Shown here piece by piece: positions 34,208 through 43,297 of a DNA stretch of 64,000 nt (positions within the stretch are counted from its first letter, which is position 1; each line of letters opens with the position of its first letter). The notes beneath the pieces are model-generated. The model did no database searches and had not been told where the DNA came from. It saw only the letters and a program-made list of their open reading frames with translations. Location: contig JAHREI010000005.1 in NCBI GenBank assembly GCA_021733665.1, positions 186,001 through 250,000 on the forward strand, read 5' to 3'. This DNA comes from Bacillus subtilis. GTDB lineage: Bacteria > Pseudomonadota > Alphaproteobacteria > Rhizobiales > Rhizobiaceae. The translations under genes were made by a program, and so were the position numbers.

Positions 34208-35329
34208 ATGAGAGAAAATTCAAAAACTATTATCGTTATCGGCGGAGGCATTGCAGGCCTTTCCGCTGCTGCTGTTTTGGCTCAATCGTCTTCAGTCCTG
34301 TTGCTGGAGTGCGAAAAACAGCTTGGCTATCATGCGAGCGGCCGGTCGGCCGCTCTGTTTTCGGAAACCTACGGTAACCGTGTTGTACGCGGATTGTCAG
34401 TTGCCAGTCGTCCGGCATTGGAAAATGGCGGTTTCTTTGAACACCGCCGTGGTGCGTTGCATATCGGTGGTGTGACTGATGATGCTGTGGTTGACGAACT
34501 GGCGCAGGAATTGCAGGCATTGTTGCCATCGGTACGTCGCCTGACTGCAGCAGAAGTTCATGCAATGGTTGCCGTGATCCCGCAGGACAAGACCTGCGGC
34601 GGTGTCTATGAAGCTGACGCCATGGATATTGATACCAACAAGATGCTCAGCGATCGCGCCGCTCAGTTTAAAGCGGCAGGCGGAACTGTGCGCCTTGGCG
34701 AAGAAGTACTGGAAATCCGTAAAACCGAAAACGGATTTAAGGTGGTGACGAATACCGGCACTTACGAGGCGGATATTGTTATCAATGCCTCCGGTGCATG
34801 GGCGGATGTTATTGCCGAGCGGGCAGGGCTGTCCGGTCTCGGTATGCAGCCGAAGCGCCGTACAGCTTTTATGTTCGATGCAGAGGATGAGGCCTTACGC
34901 GAATGGCCATTGGTCGTTGATCTGCATGAGCAGTTTTATTTCAAGCCGGATGCCGGACGTCTGATCGGCTCACTGGCCGATGAAACTGATACGCCGCCTT
35001 GTGATGCCTATCCGGAAGATCTGGATGTTGCGATCGCTGTTGACCGAATTGAGCAGGCCACCACACTGCACATCGGTCGCCCTGCAACGCCATGGGCAGG
35101 GCTCAGGACATTTTCACCGGATCGTACGCCGGTGGTTGGCTTTGATCCGCGTTTATCCGGTTTCTTCTGGCTGGTTGGACAAGGCGGTTACGGTTTTCAG
35201 GTCTCGCTGGCTTTGGCGGATATGACCGCGAAGCTGATCAGGCATGAGCCATTGCCGGATGAGTTGGTGAAACTTGGCGTCACTGCGGAAGCATTGGCAC
35301 CGGAGCGGTTTCTGCACAAAACAGATTAA
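34208..35329 (+). CDS. FAD-dependent D-amino acid dehydrogenase, DauA-like
   Basis: A 373-residue flavoprotein of the DAO family. The FAD motif VIGGGIAGLSAAAVLA is at residues 11-26, and the sequence follows Pseudomonas D-arginine dehydrogenase DauA closely in pattern: GYHASGRSAALFSETYG, ADAMDIDTNKM, QPKRRTAFMF, WPLVVDLHEQFYFKPDAG, WAGLRTFSPDRTPVVG and GQGGYGFQ. It probably oxidises D-amino acids such as D-Arg or related amines to the imino acid. It is divergent from an XRE-cupin regulator and separated by a terminator from a creatininase-family gene. Substrate choice is inferred from family resemblance. Confidence 0.85.
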   Translation: MRENSKTIIVIGGGIAGLSAAAVLAQSSSVLLLECEKQLGYHASGRSAALFSETYGNRVVRGLSVASRPALENGGFFEHRRGALHIGGVTDDAVVDELAQELQALLPSVRRLTAAEVHAMVAVIPQDKTCGGVYEADAMDIDTNKMLSDRAAQFKAAGGTVRLGEEVLEIRKTENGFKVVTNTGTYEADIVINASGAWADVIAERAGLSGLGMQPKRRTAFMFDAEDEALREWPLVVDLHEQFYFKPDAGRLIGSLADETDTPPCDAYPEDLDVAIAVDRIEQATTLHIGRPATPWAGLRTFSPDRTPVVGFDPRLSGFFWLVGQGGYGFQVSLALADMTAKLIRHEPLPDELVKLGVTAEALAPERFLHKTD

Positions 35330-35334
35330 TCATC

Positions 35335-35366
35335 AACCGGCACGTCATGTGCCGGTTTTATTTTAT
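35335..35366 (+). terminator. Rho-independent terminator between the dehydrogenase and creatininase genes
   Basis: AACCGGCAC/GTGCCGGTT with a five-base loop is followed by TTATTTTAT just after the dehydrogenase stop codon. Transcription of the next gene (start 35384) is therefore partly independent or attenuated. Confidence 0.8.
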
Positions 35367-35383
35367 ATGAGCGGGAGAGAGAA

Positions 35384-36214
35384 ATGGTAGCAGAAGTTGA
35401 ATGGGCACGCATGACCGCACCGGATTTGCGGGAGATTGCAGCAGGTAAAAATGCGCTGGCAATTTTGCCGATCGGTTCACTGGAACAGCATGGCCCGCAC
35501 CTGCCGGTTATTACGGATACGGCAAGTGCTTCTGAGGCGGCAATTCGTGCGGCACGTCTGGTTTCCGGTGAAATGCCGGTGGCGGTATTGCCGGGTTTGT
35601 GGCTCGGAATGAGCGAGCATCACTTGCCATTTGGCGGGACGATTACGCTGGATTTTGAAGCACTACGCAAAGTCCTGCAATGTATTGTGCGCTCCCTTAA
35701 AGCGCTCGGTTTTTCACGTCTTCTGATTGTGAACGGTCATGGCGGAAATATTGATCCGCTGGCGGTTGCAGTGCGTGAACTGGCTGTTGAATTCTCGATG
35801 CCGATTGTATCAACACTGCCTTGGGAACTGGCTCCGGAAGAAACAGCGCAGATTTTTGAGGTCGATACCGGTGCGCATCACGCTTGTGAGGGTGAAGCTT
35901 CGGTAATGCTGGCAATTACGCCGCAAACCGTGCGCTCAGACCGTTTCGAGCAGGCTTTCGGTAATCAGCAGCATCCGCTGGAAAATTTGCCAAAGGGAGC
36001 AACGCGCTTTTACTCCTTCTCGGAGCATGCGCCGACGACCGGTACATGGGGCGATCCGCGTAGTGCAACAGCTGAAAAAGGCGAGCGGTTTCTGAATTTG
36101 CAGGCTGCTGAAGTTGCGAAACTCATTCGCTGTGAGGCACTGTGGACGACACCGGATCCGGTTTGGTCCGCTGGTCGTGGTCAGAAAACATCAGCCGGAC
36201 GGCTCGAAATCTAA
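35384..36214 (+). CDS. Creatininase family protein (second copy in the window)
   Basis: A 276-residue creatininase-family metalloamidase with the full classical motif LPIGSLEQHGPHLPVITD (Glu, His and Asp ligands) and VNGHGGNIDPLAVAV. AHHACEGEASVMLAI carries the later Glu. It matches the longer creatininase/mycofactocin-MftE-like branch rather than the shorter protein at 84-791. GCGGGAGAGAGAA gives a strong ribosome site. It is followed after 28 bases by a dipeptide-type binding protein, so the two likely form an operon. Substrate unknown; a cyclic amide or N-acyl compound imported through that binding protein is plausible. Confidence 0.9.
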   Translation: MVAEVEWARMTAPDLREIAAGKNALAILPIGSLEQHGPHLPVITDTASASEAAIRAARLVSGEMPVAVLPGLWLGMSEHHLPFGGTITLDFEALRKVLQCIVRSLKALGFSRLLIVNGHGGNIDPLAVAVRELAVEFSMPIVSTLPWELAPEETAQIFEVDTGAHHACEGEASVMLAITPQTVRSDRFEQAFGNQQHPLENLPKGATRFYSFSEHAPTTGTWGDPRSATAEKGERFLNLQAAEVAKLIRCEALWTTPDPVWSAGRGQKTSAGRLEI

Positions 36215-36242
36215 AATTGGGTGCATAATGGGGAGGAAGATT

Positions 36243-37862
36243 ATGCGTTTACTTTCATCTCGGGCAGCGTTGCTGGGTGCAACATTGCTCTCCAGTGCGC
36301 TTGCAATTGTTGGCGGAACGGTTGCCGCACAGGCTAAGACACTGGTTTATTGTTCCGAAGGTTCGCCGGAAGGTTTTGATGCTGCGCTTTACTCGACAAA
36401 CAGCACATGGGATGCCTCATCCGAGACGGTCTATGATCGTCTGACTGAGTTTAAAGCCGGCACAACAGAGATTGTTCCGGGGCTGGCCGAGAGCTGGACA
36501 ATTTCGGATGACAATCTGGAATATGTGCTGAAATTGCGGGAAGGCGTGCAGTTCCAGAAGACGGATTATTTTACACCGTCGCGTGAGTTTAATGCCGATG
36601 ATGTGTTGTTCTCTTATAACCGTCAGATCGATAAAATCAGTCCGTGGTATAATTATACCGGCATGGGCAATTGGGAAATGTTCGATGCGATGGAGATGGG
36701 CAAGATCGTCAAAGAGATCGTGAAAGTCGACGATCACACGGTCAAATTTGTGCTCAACCAGCCGGATGCCTCGCTGCTGGCGAAACTGGCGCTGAATTTC
36801 GGTGTTATTCTGTCTGCAGAATATGCGGCTCAGCTGGAGAAATCCGGCAATCAGCTGGATCTTGATCATAAGCCTGTCGGCACAGGCCCTTTTGTGTTTA
36901 ATGCCTATCAGCAGGATGCGGTCATTCGTTTCGCAGCGAATCCTGACTACTGGGGCGGTAAGCCAAAAATTGATACGCTGATTTTTGCGATTACCGTGGA
37001 TTCCACAACGCGGATGCAGCGTCTGAAAGCCGGTGAATGTCAGATCGCGCCTTATCCGGCTCCGGCAGATGTGGAGGGGCTTAAAGCCGATCCGTCGCTG
37101 ACAGTTGTGGAGCAACCGGGGCTCAATGTCGCTTATATGTCCTACAACACGCTTGTTGCACCTTTTGACAACGTGAAAGTGCGTAAGGCGCTGAATATGG
37201 CGATCAACCGTCAGGCGATTGTCGATAGTATCTATCAGGGCTTCGGACAGGTTGCACAGACCGGTGTGCCGCCGACAATGTGGAGCTATAACGGAGCGAT
37301 TAAAGGTCCGGTTTATGATCCGGAACTGGCAAAGAAAATGCTGGATGAGGCCGGTGTTAAAGATCTGAATATGAAGATCTGGGCGATGCCTGTAGCCAGA
37401 CCTTATATGCCGAATGCCCGCCGTACTGCCGAGATGATGCAGGCCGATCTCGCACAGGTCGGTGTGAAGGTTGAGATCGTATCCTATGAATGGGGCGAAT
37501 ATCTGAAGAAAAGCCGTGACAAAGCGCGTGACGGTGCAGTGATCCTCGGGGCGACCAGTGATAACGGCGATCCGGATAATATGCTGAGTTTCTTTTTTGT
37601 TTGCTCGGCAATCGGTTCCAGCAACATGTCAAACTGGTGCTATAAGCCGGTGGATGACCTGTTGCAGCAAGGGCGTATTACCTCTGACGCTACAAAGCGC
37701 AAAGAAATCTATGAAAAAGCGCAGGAATATATTGATGAGCAGGCACCATGGCTGCCGATTGCCCATTCAACCGTTGTGCTGCCGATGTCGAAAAAGGTCA
37801 AAAATTATGTGATGGAACCGCTGGGCTCACATCGCTTTAAAAATGTTGACCTCGACGAGTAA
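36243..37862 (+). CDS. ABC transporter substrate-binding protein, dipeptide type (DppA-like)
   Basis: A 539-residue family 5 periplasmic binding protein. The ATG at 36243 follows GGGGAGGAAGATT, a near-ideal ribosome site, and begins the signal peptide MRLLSSRAALLGATLLSS...AAQA before KTLVYCSEG. The sequence LVYCSEGSPEGFDAALYSTNSTWDASSETVYDRL is close to E. coli DppA and SapA in style, as is GLNVAYMSYNT and VRKALNMAINRQAIV. No permease or ATPase genes adjoin, making it a second orphan binding protein paired with a creatininase-family gene. It ends before a convergent LysR gene. Confidence 0.9.
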   Translation: MRLLSSRAALLGATLLSSALAIVGGTVAAQAKTLVYCSEGSPEGFDAALYSTNSTWDASSETVYDRLTEFKAGTTEIVPGLAESWTISDDNLEYVLKLREGVQFQKTDYFTPSREFNADDVLFSYNRQIDKISPWYNYTGMGNWEMFDAMEMGKIVKEIVKVDDHTVKFVLNQPDASLLAKLALNFGVILSAEYAAQLEKSGNQLDLDHKPVGTGPFVFNAYQQDAVIRFAANPDYWGGKPKIDTLIFAITVDSTTRMQRLKAGECQIAPYPAPADVEGLKADPSLTVVEQPGLNVAYMSYNTLVAPFDNVKVRKALNMAINRQAIVDSIYQGFGQVAQTGVPPTMWSYNGAIKGPVYDPELAKKMLDEAGVKDLNMKIWAMPVARPYMPNARRTAEMMQADLAQVGVKVEIVSYEWGEYLKKSRDKARDGAVILGATSDNGDPDNMLSFFFVCSAIGSSNMSNWCYKPVDDLLQQGRITSDATKRKEIYEKAQEYIDEQAPWLPIAHSTVVLPMSKKVKNYVMEPLGSHRFKNVDLDE

Positions 37863-37940
37863 GAAACCGGAAACGGCATCGCTTTTGTCAGAAACGCGCA
37901 ACAGCGATACCTCTTCGTGATCACATAGCTGTGAAATTAT

Positions 37941-38804
37941 TCATATAAGCGTTTTTGTAACGCTGCTATTAATATGTTCTGCAATCATCTGCGTTATCGT
38001 GCGCACAGGACGCTGCGGGTCACTTTGCGAAAACAGGCCCAATGTAACCGGAAATGACGGTGCAAGCTGGGACAACTGGCGCAGCACACGGCAATCCGGA
38101 GGAATAGTGTGGTAGGTCATCAGTCCGACACCGACGCCGACACGGATTGCCGTGCTGACTGCTGCCAGTGCACCCGCCTCACAGACCATGGTCCAGTTGA
38201 TATTATTGAGCGCGTCTACTGCCCGCTCCCGCCAGGGGCATAACTCATCAAACATGATGATCGGCAAAGTGCCGTCCGGCGCAATACAAATATCATCCCG
38301 CACCGTCCAGTAAAGTTGTTCTGTCCATTCGATCACCGGCTTGCGGTCAAGAACACTGACATCACAAATGGCAAGGTCGATGTTTTTTTCTTCAAAGCGC
38401 GCGCCTAATGTGCGGTTGTTTTCAACCACAATATCAATCTGCACATCTTTGTGCTGATCACGGAATTTTTTTAAAATCTCAATCAGGCCGGAAGATGCAA
38501 AATCTTCCAGAACGCCAAGCCGCACACGGCCGGAACCGGACAGGCTCGACAGTCTGCCAAGTACATCATCACTGATACGCAAAATCTCCTGTGCCTGTGA
38601 CAGTAAAACCATGCCCGCTGCGGTCATTTTCAGACCGCGGGCAGAGCGTTCAAACAGCTTGATATCCAGTAATTCTTCCAGCCGCTGAATCTGCATGCTG
38701 ACAGCAGCTTGTGTGCGATTGAGACTGCGTGCCGCACCATTGATTGTCCCGACTTCAACCACCGTCACAAAGGCACGTAACAACTTTGGATCGAGATCAA
38801 TCAT
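37941..38804 (-). CDS. LysR family transcriptional regulator
   Basis: A 287-residue LysR regulator. The N-terminal helix-turn-helix (LLRAFVTVVEVGTINGAARS, then LNRTQAAVSMQIQRLEELL) is of the IciA/ArgP-related branch, and the ligand domain continues SGRVRLGVLEDFASSG. It is divergent from a binding protein followed by eutB/doeB/eutC-like genes and probably activates them. A TTCCT-N11-AGGAA dyad lies seven bases before its start codon. Confidence 0.9.
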   Translation of the reverse strand: MIDLDPKLLRAFVTVVEVGTINGAARSLNRTQAAVSMQIQRLEELLDIKLFERSARGLKMTAAGMVLLSQAQEILRISDDVLGRLSSLSGSGRVRLGVLEDFASSGLIEILKKFRDQHKDVQIDIVVENNRTLGARFEEKNIDLAICDVSVLDRKPVIEWTEQLYWTVRDDICIAPDGTLPIIMFDELCPWRERAVDALNNINWTMVCEAGALAAVSTAIRVGVGVGLMTYHTIPPDCRVLRQLSQLAPSFPVTLGLFSQSDPQRPVRTITQMIAEHINSSVTKTLI

Positions 38805-38810
38805 TCAATT

Positions 38811-38831
38811 TTCCTTATACCCTTATAGGAA
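38811..38831. promoter_or_regulatory. LysR-box candidate TTCCT-N11-AGGAA
   Basis: TTCCT and AGGAA are separated by exactly 11 bases (the T-N11-A pattern typical of LysR sites), seven bases from the lysR start and within the 195-base gap shared with the divergent binding-protein gene. Confidence 0.55.
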
Positions 38832-38999
38832 TAAAGACAGTATTCAGGTTCTGTTTCTTTTGTAAACGTAGTTCTCATATAAAAAATGATTATACATAGC
38901 CGGATTTGAAAATGGCGTGCGGGAAACTGATCAGGTTTCTCCACGCACCATTTTCAGACGCTTATGCATGATCAGTTCAATAAAAACGGGAACAGTCTC

Positions 39000-39851
39000 A
39001 TGCAGCTCATTCGTAAAAAGTTATTGTTTTTCGCACTTTCAGCATCCGTGCTGACAGCTTGCAGCAGTGCGTCCTTTGCGGAGGACAAAGCGGTTTTAAA
39101 AATTGCGACTGAAGGCGCATTTAAACCGTGGAATTTCACCGAACCATCGGGGAAACTTGCCGGCTTTGAAATTGATCTGGCCGAAGATCTATGCAAACGC
39201 ATGAACCGTACGTGTGAGATCGTGGCGCAGGATTGGGATGGTATTATTCCTGCACTGAATGCCGGAAAATACGATGTGATCATGGCAGCCATGAGCATTA
39301 CGGATGAGCGCAAAAAGGTACTGGATTTTTCGGTGCCTTACGTTGCGACTTATCACGCGACGATGCTGCCGGAAGCTGCTGTCGGGCGGCTCGCAGAAGA
39401 TACACAGCGCTATAATTTGTCGGATGAAAAAGCATCAGAAGCGCCGGTTCGTCTGCTGGCAGAAGAGCTGAAAAATAAAACTGTTGGCGTTCAGCTGGCA
39501 TCAACCAATGGTGCTTTTCTTGAAGCCTATCTCAAGAATGATGTGACGATCACTTATTACAAGACGGTTGAACAGCTCAATCTCGATCTGCAATCCGGCC
39601 GTGTTGATGCAACAATTGCAGATCTGACGGCTTTGGAAGCTGAATTGAAAAAGCCCGGTTTTTCAGGCTACAAAATTGCAGGGCCTGTCCTGATGGGTGG
39701 AGTTTTCGGGGAGGGCGTGGGTGCTGCCATGCGTAAGGGAGACGATGCTTTAAAACAGCTTTTTGATACGGCGATTACTGCTGCGATCAAGGACGGGACT
39801 GTGAAGCAGCTTTCTGAGAAATGGTACGGCACGGATATTTCTCCTTTGTGA
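39000..39851 (+). CDS. Polar amino acid/opine-type ABC substrate-binding protein, possible lipoprotein
   Basis: A 283-residue family 3 binding protein, starting at ATG 39000 (MQLIRKKLLFFALSA...) after GGGAA. The signal sequence ends in SVLTACSS, which fits a lipobox (LTAC), so it may be membrane-anchored; cleavage after SFAE-like sequence by signal peptidase I is the alternative. The core reads LKIATEGAFKPWNFTEPSGKL, FEIDLAEDLC, DWDGIIPALNAGKYDVIMAAMSIT. It is like the binding proteins at 18801 and 21251. No permease genes follow; instead come three catabolic genes resembling ectoine utilisation, so its ligand may be a hydroxyectoine-like or diaminobutyrate-like compound. Confidence 0.88.
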   Translation: MQLIRKKLLFFALSASVLTACSSASFAEDKAVLKIATEGAFKPWNFTEPSGKLAGFEIDLAEDLCKRMNRTCEIVAQDWDGIIPALNAGKYDVIMAAMSITDERKKVLDFSVPYVATYHATMLPEAAVGRLAEDTQRYNLSDEKASEAPVRLLAEELKNKTVGVQLASTNGAFLEAYLKNDVTITYYKTVEQLNLDLQSGRVDATIADLTALEAELKKPGFSGYKIAGPVLMGGVFGEGVGAAMRKGDDALKQLFDTAITAAIKDGTVKQLSEKWYGTDISPL

Positions 39852-39878
39852 CAGGTGGAATGAAATTTAATCTGGGAA

Positions 39879-40862
39879 ATGGAAACGAGAATGACGGAAT
39901 ATCTGAAAAGCGCAGCACGGTCGGTTCAGGCTAGAAAACGTATCGGTGATTATATCGAAATTACGCCTCTGATTGCCTCGCGTGAAATCGGTGCGGAAAC
40001 CGGTTCAGATCTGTATTTTAAAGCAGAGCACTTACAGAAAACCGGCTCTTTTAAATTCAGGGGAGCAATGAGCAAGATCACCGCTTTGCCTGAAGATCAG
40101 GGCGTAATTACCGCCTCGTCAGGCAATCACGGTATTGCGTCTGCACAGGCCGCAGCATTGCTGAACCGTCCGATGACCGTCTATCTCGGTGTTGGTGTAT
40201 CAAAAGCAAAATTAGCAAAAATCCGCTCCTATGGGATCGAAGTTGTGCTGTCCGGCGAGGATTCAGGGCAGGCGGAAGTTCATGCACAGGAGGCTGCGGT
40301 TAAACGCGGTCTGACCTATGTATCGCCTTATAATGATGAGCAGATTATCGCCGGACAGGGAACAATCGGGCTTGAACTGCTGGAGCAGGCACCGCGCATT
40401 GACAATGTGTTTATCGCTATGGGCGGTGGCGGCCTGATCAGTGGCATCGGTTCTGTTTTGAAAAGCTTTAGCCCGCAAACCAAGGTCTATGGGGTTGCCG
40501 CTGAAGCATCCTGTACGCTGGCTGTTTCGATGCAGGAAGGCAGGGTTGTTGAAACCGAACATCTACCGACCCTCGCTGACGGCGTGGCAGGCGGTATGGA
40601 TGATGACAGCATTACACTGCCCCTCGCCATTCAAGTCGTTGATGAAGTGGTGACATGTTCGGAAGACGAAATTGCCAGTGCTCTCGCGCAACTTGCCATT
40701 AAAGAGCATCACCTTGTTGAAGGTGCGGCAGGGCTCGCTCTTGCCGGTTATCTGAAAGTCGCGGAAGACTGCAAAGGTCAGGTGAATGTGGTTTTGCTCT
40801 GTGGCGGCAACTTCGAATTCTCCACGGTTCTGAACGTCATTAATTCTGCAGAAAATGCCTGA
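39879..40862 (+). CDS. eutB: PLP-dependent threonine/serine dehydratase family, EutB-like
   Basis: A 327-residue fold-type II PLP enzyme. The Schiff-base Lys59 lies in TGSFKFRGA, SSGNHG binds the substrate carboxylate and GGGGLISG the phosphate. Its length and its pairing with an ornithine-cyclodeaminase-like gene and a DoeB-like deacylase match EutB, the hydroxyectoine utilisation dehydratase, rather than biosynthetic IlvA, which has a regulatory domain. ATG 39879 or 39891 are both possible; the latter is better spaced from GGAAACGAGA. The gene symbol is offered on family resemblance and context. Confidence 0.75.
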   Translation: METRMTEYLKSAARSVQARKRIGDYIEITPLIASREIGAETGSDLYFKAEHLQKTGSFKFRGAMSKITALPEDQGVITASSGNHGIASAQAAALLNRPMTVYLGVGVSKAKLAKIRSYGIEVVLSGEDSGQAEVHAQEAAVKRGLTYVSPYNDEQIIAGQGTIGLELLEQAPRIDNVFIAMGGGGLISGIGSVLKSFSPQTKVYGVAAEASCTLAVSMQEGRVVETEHLPTLADGVAGGMDDDSITLPLAIQVVDEVVTCSEDEIASALAQLAIKEHHLVEGAAGLALAGYLKVAEDCKGQVNVVLLCGGNFEFSTVLNVINSAENA

Positions 40863-40880
40863 ACCGACAAGGAAACAGCC

Positions 40881-41876
40881 ATGGCCAGCCTTGAAATAGA
40901 TTGGACAAAAGACGGCAGGCAGAGTGCTTATATTCATCTGCCAAGCTCTGTGAATACCAGTGCCTGGCAGAATATCCGCATTCCGGTCTATCTGCTAAAA
41001 AATGGTGCCGGTCCGGTGACCTTGCTGCTGGGCGGTAATCACGGTGATGAATATGAAGGGCAGGTGGCTCTGTCAAAACTGGCGCATCATTTAAAGCCGG
41101 AGGAGATCAGGGGCACGATTGTGATTATTCCGTCCCTTAATCTGCCGGCGGTTATGAGTGGTCAGCGGTTGTCCCCGATTGATGACAAAAATCTCAATCG
41201 TGAATTTCCGGGGGACGCCAGAGGCTCGGTGACGCAGCGGCTTGCACATTTTGTGTCAACGCAACTGGTGCCTCGCTGTGATAATGTGATTGATCTGCAT
41301 TCCGGCGGACGCACGCTGAATTTTGTGCCCTGTACATTTATTCATGCGCAGGAGGATGAGGCGGAAAATCAAAGATTTATTGATGCTGCACTGGCTTTCG
41401 GCGCACCACTAACGGTGCTCATCCGTGAACCCCATGCGGATGTTATGCTCGATGATGTGGTTGAAAAAAGCGGCAAGCTGATGCTCTCGAGCGAGCTTGG
41501 CGGCAGTGCCTGTATTAATGTCGAGACTATGACACTGACCTATGATGGTATCCTGTCAACCTTGCAGCATTTGAACCAAATTCAGACTGTGAATGGCAGG
41601 AATGTTGTAAAACAACCCACGCAGCGGCTCGTGACAGTGCCTGATGCGGGCCATTACATTCATGCCGATGATACCGGATTATACGAGCCGGTTGTGCCGC
41701 TTGGCACTGATCTGCAGGCAGGTGATATTATCGGCTATATTCACCATACGGATCGCAATGACAGAGCGCCGTCTCCGGTAAAAGCGCCTAAAGATGGTCT
41801 GCTATTCTGCGTGGCCGGACAGGGGCTTGTCCGGCGGGACGATACAATCGTGGTTATTGCTGTGGATCATCAATAA
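40881..41876 (+). CDS. doeB: Succinylglutamate desuccinylase/aspartoacylase family deacylase, DoeB/EutE-like
   Basis: A 331-residue zinc deacylase. GGNHGDEYEGQ gives the first His and Glu ligands, NLNREFPG the substrate Arg region, and VIDLHSGG the second His. The group to which the N-acetyl-diaminobutyrate deacetylase DoeB (EutE) belongs has this length and ends with a beta domain like APKDGLLFCVAGQGLV. AAGGAAACA is a good ribosome site. It follows the EutB-like gene by 18 bases. In ectoine degradation DoeB removes acetate from N-alpha-acetyl-diaminobutyrate; the DoeA/EutD partner is not in this window. Confidence 0.78.
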   Translation: MASLEIDWTKDGRQSAYIHLPSSVNTSAWQNIRIPVYLLKNGAGPVTLLLGGNHGDEYEGQVALSKLAHHLKPEEIRGTIVIIPSLNLPAVMSGQRLSPIDDKNLNREFPGDARGSVTQRLAHFVSTQLVPRCDNVIDLHSGGRTLNFVPCTFIHAQEDEAENQRFIDAALAFGAPLTVLIREPHADVMLDDVVEKSGKLMLSSELGGSACINVETMTLTYDGILSTLQHLNQIQTVNGRNVVKQPTQRLVTVPDAGHYIHADDTGLYEPVVPLGTDLQAGDIIGYIHHTDRNDRAPSPVKAPKDGLLFCVAGQGLVRRDDTIVVIAVDHQ

Positions 41877-41883
41877 CAAACTG

Positions 41884-41916
41884 GCTGCGCGGTTTTGATT
41901 ATCACGCGCGGCTTTT
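41884..41916 (+). terminator. Stem-loop between doeB-like and eutC-like genes
   Basis: GCTGCGCG and CGCGCGGC form an 8-bp stem around a 13-base loop, followed by TTTTCCCTCTCTTTTT. It is a plausible terminator or attenuator that would reduce transcription of the eutC-like gene. Confidence 0.6.
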
Positions 41917-41984
41917 CCCTCTCTTTTTAGCGGTTTTGACGGTGCTCCCGCATCGCATGCGCTTGCTATTTTTAAGGAAACTGA

Positions 41985-42944
41985 ATGTCAGCCGGATCGC
42001 CTGTTATTTTAAACCAAACCGAGATTGAAAGCCGTGTTCAAAAACTGGATATTGTGCCGTTGATCGGGGCAGCTTTTGCTGCATACTCGCGGGGAGAGGC
42101 GGTTGTGCCGCTGCCGGGGGAGTTGATCTTCAGTAATCCTCCGGGAGAAACCCACATTAAATACGGGTATTTCACACAAGGTGATACTTACGTAATTAAA
42201 ATCGCCTCCGGTTTTTTTGAAAATCCGGCCAAAGGTCTGAACACAAGTGACGGCCTGATGCTGGTTTTCAGTAAGCTGACGGGTGAGCTTTGTGCAATCC
42301 TCAATGACCGTGGCCGGTTGACAGATTTACGCACGGCAGCGGCCGGTGCTGTCGCGGCGCATTATATGGCGCCGGAAACTGTCAGCGTGATTGGCGTTAT
42401 CGGCACAGGAATGCAGGCGGAATTGCAGGTGGAACTGTTGCAGAAAGTCCGGCCTTGCAAAAATTTAATCGTGTGGGGACGACGTAGTGAGCAGGCGCAG
42501 CTTTATGCGCAGCGTATGACGGCTAAAGGCTATCAGGTCACAATTGCGGATACACCAGCCGCATTGGCACAAGAAGCACGCCTGATCGTGTCGTCGACTG
42601 CAAGCCGTGAAGCTATTTTAACTACGGATATGATACAAGCTGGTACACATATTACGGCTATCGGTGCGGATACGCCGGAAAAGCAGGAGTTGGAAGCAGC
42701 GCTTATTCATAAGGCTGATATTGTGGTCACCGACAGTCGTGAGCAGGCACGCCATCGTGGCGAACTGCATCATGCATTCAATGATGCAGAACTGTCTGCT
42801 CATCAAGTTTATGAGCTGGGAGAAGTTGTTACCGGAAAGCACTGCGGACGGAAAACTAGTACAGATATTACGATCGCTACGCTGACAGGATTAGCAGTTC
42901 AGGACATTGCAATTGCTACAGCAGTTCTGAATGCACATGATTAG
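41985..42944 (+). CDS. eutC: Ornithine cyclodeaminase/mu-crystallin family protein, EutC-like
   Basis: A 319-residue NAD(P)-binding protein of the ornithine cyclodeaminase family. The Rossmann motif VIGVIGTGMQAELQ is near residue 130, and the substrate site sequences IKYGYFTQGDTYVIKIASGF and DRGRLTDLRTAAAGA are standard. In ectoine utilisation EutC acts with EutB; other relatives reduce cyclic imines or deaminate ornithine, so DauB-like L-arginine dehydrogenase activity with the upstream DauA-like enzyme is an alternative. AAGGAAACTGA precedes the ATG. Confidence 0.75.
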   Translation: MSAGSPVILNQTEIESRVQKLDIVPLIGAAFAAYSRGEAVVPLPGELIFSNPPGETHIKYGYFTQGDTYVIKIASGFFENPAKGLNTSDGLMLVFSKLTGELCAILNDRGRLTDLRTAAAGAVAAHYMAPETVSVIGVIGTGMQAELQVELLQKVRPCKNLIVWGRRSEQAQLYAQRMTAKGYQVTIADTPAALAQEARLIVSSTASREAILTTDMIQAGTHITAIGADTPEKQELEAALIHKADIVVTDSREQARHRGELHHAFNDAELSAHQVYELGEVVTGKHCGRKTSTDITIATLTGLAVQDIAIATAVLNAHD

Positions 42945-42966
42945 TTGAAATTTGACGCAATATATT

Positions 42967-42997
42967 TGCCTCAACATATCCGGAAGGTGTTGAGGCA
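42967..42997 (+). terminator. Hairpin after the eutC-like gene
   Basis: TGCCTCAACA and TGTTGAGGCA pair in a perfect 10-bp stem with an 11-base loop, 23 bases after the stop codon. A T-run is missing. It probably marks the 3' end of the eutB-doeB-eutC message. The rest of the 403-base gap up to 43347 holds a -10-like TATAAT (43149-43154), a second hairpin and a short leader reading frame. Confidence 0.5.
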
Positions 42998-43236
42998 GAT
43001 CGTTACATAGATATTGCTCTGTGCGTTATTTTACACGCATCGCCGAATGTGACGATAATAGGAAAAAAGGGCGTAGTTATCATTCTCTGGGCTCAGCGTT
43101 CATTTTGATCTTTAGGTAATTATCTTTCGTATGGGTTTCATTTGTGGATATAATGCGAATTTTACAGCGCTTTTGATTGCGTATTCTTGCGATAAGATGT
43201 TAGAGACGGCATGATCTGTTACAAATTCTGATATTA

Positions 43237-43268
43237 ACGGCAGACATTTGTAATGTTTGCCCTGCCGT
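43237..43268 (+). promoter_or_regulatory. Hairpin in the leader of the ABC transporter operon
   Basis: ACGGCAG (43237-43243) pairs with CTGCCGT (43262-43268), with additional weak pairing inside, 80 bases before the first transporter gene. It is immediately upstream of the ribosome site of the short leader reading frame. It may regulate translation; I could not assign it to a known riboswitch, though xanthine/NMT1-type leaders are known before such transporters. Confidence 0.35.
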
Positions 43269-43297
43269 CTGAGCATGTCTCCGGAGGAATGAACTAT

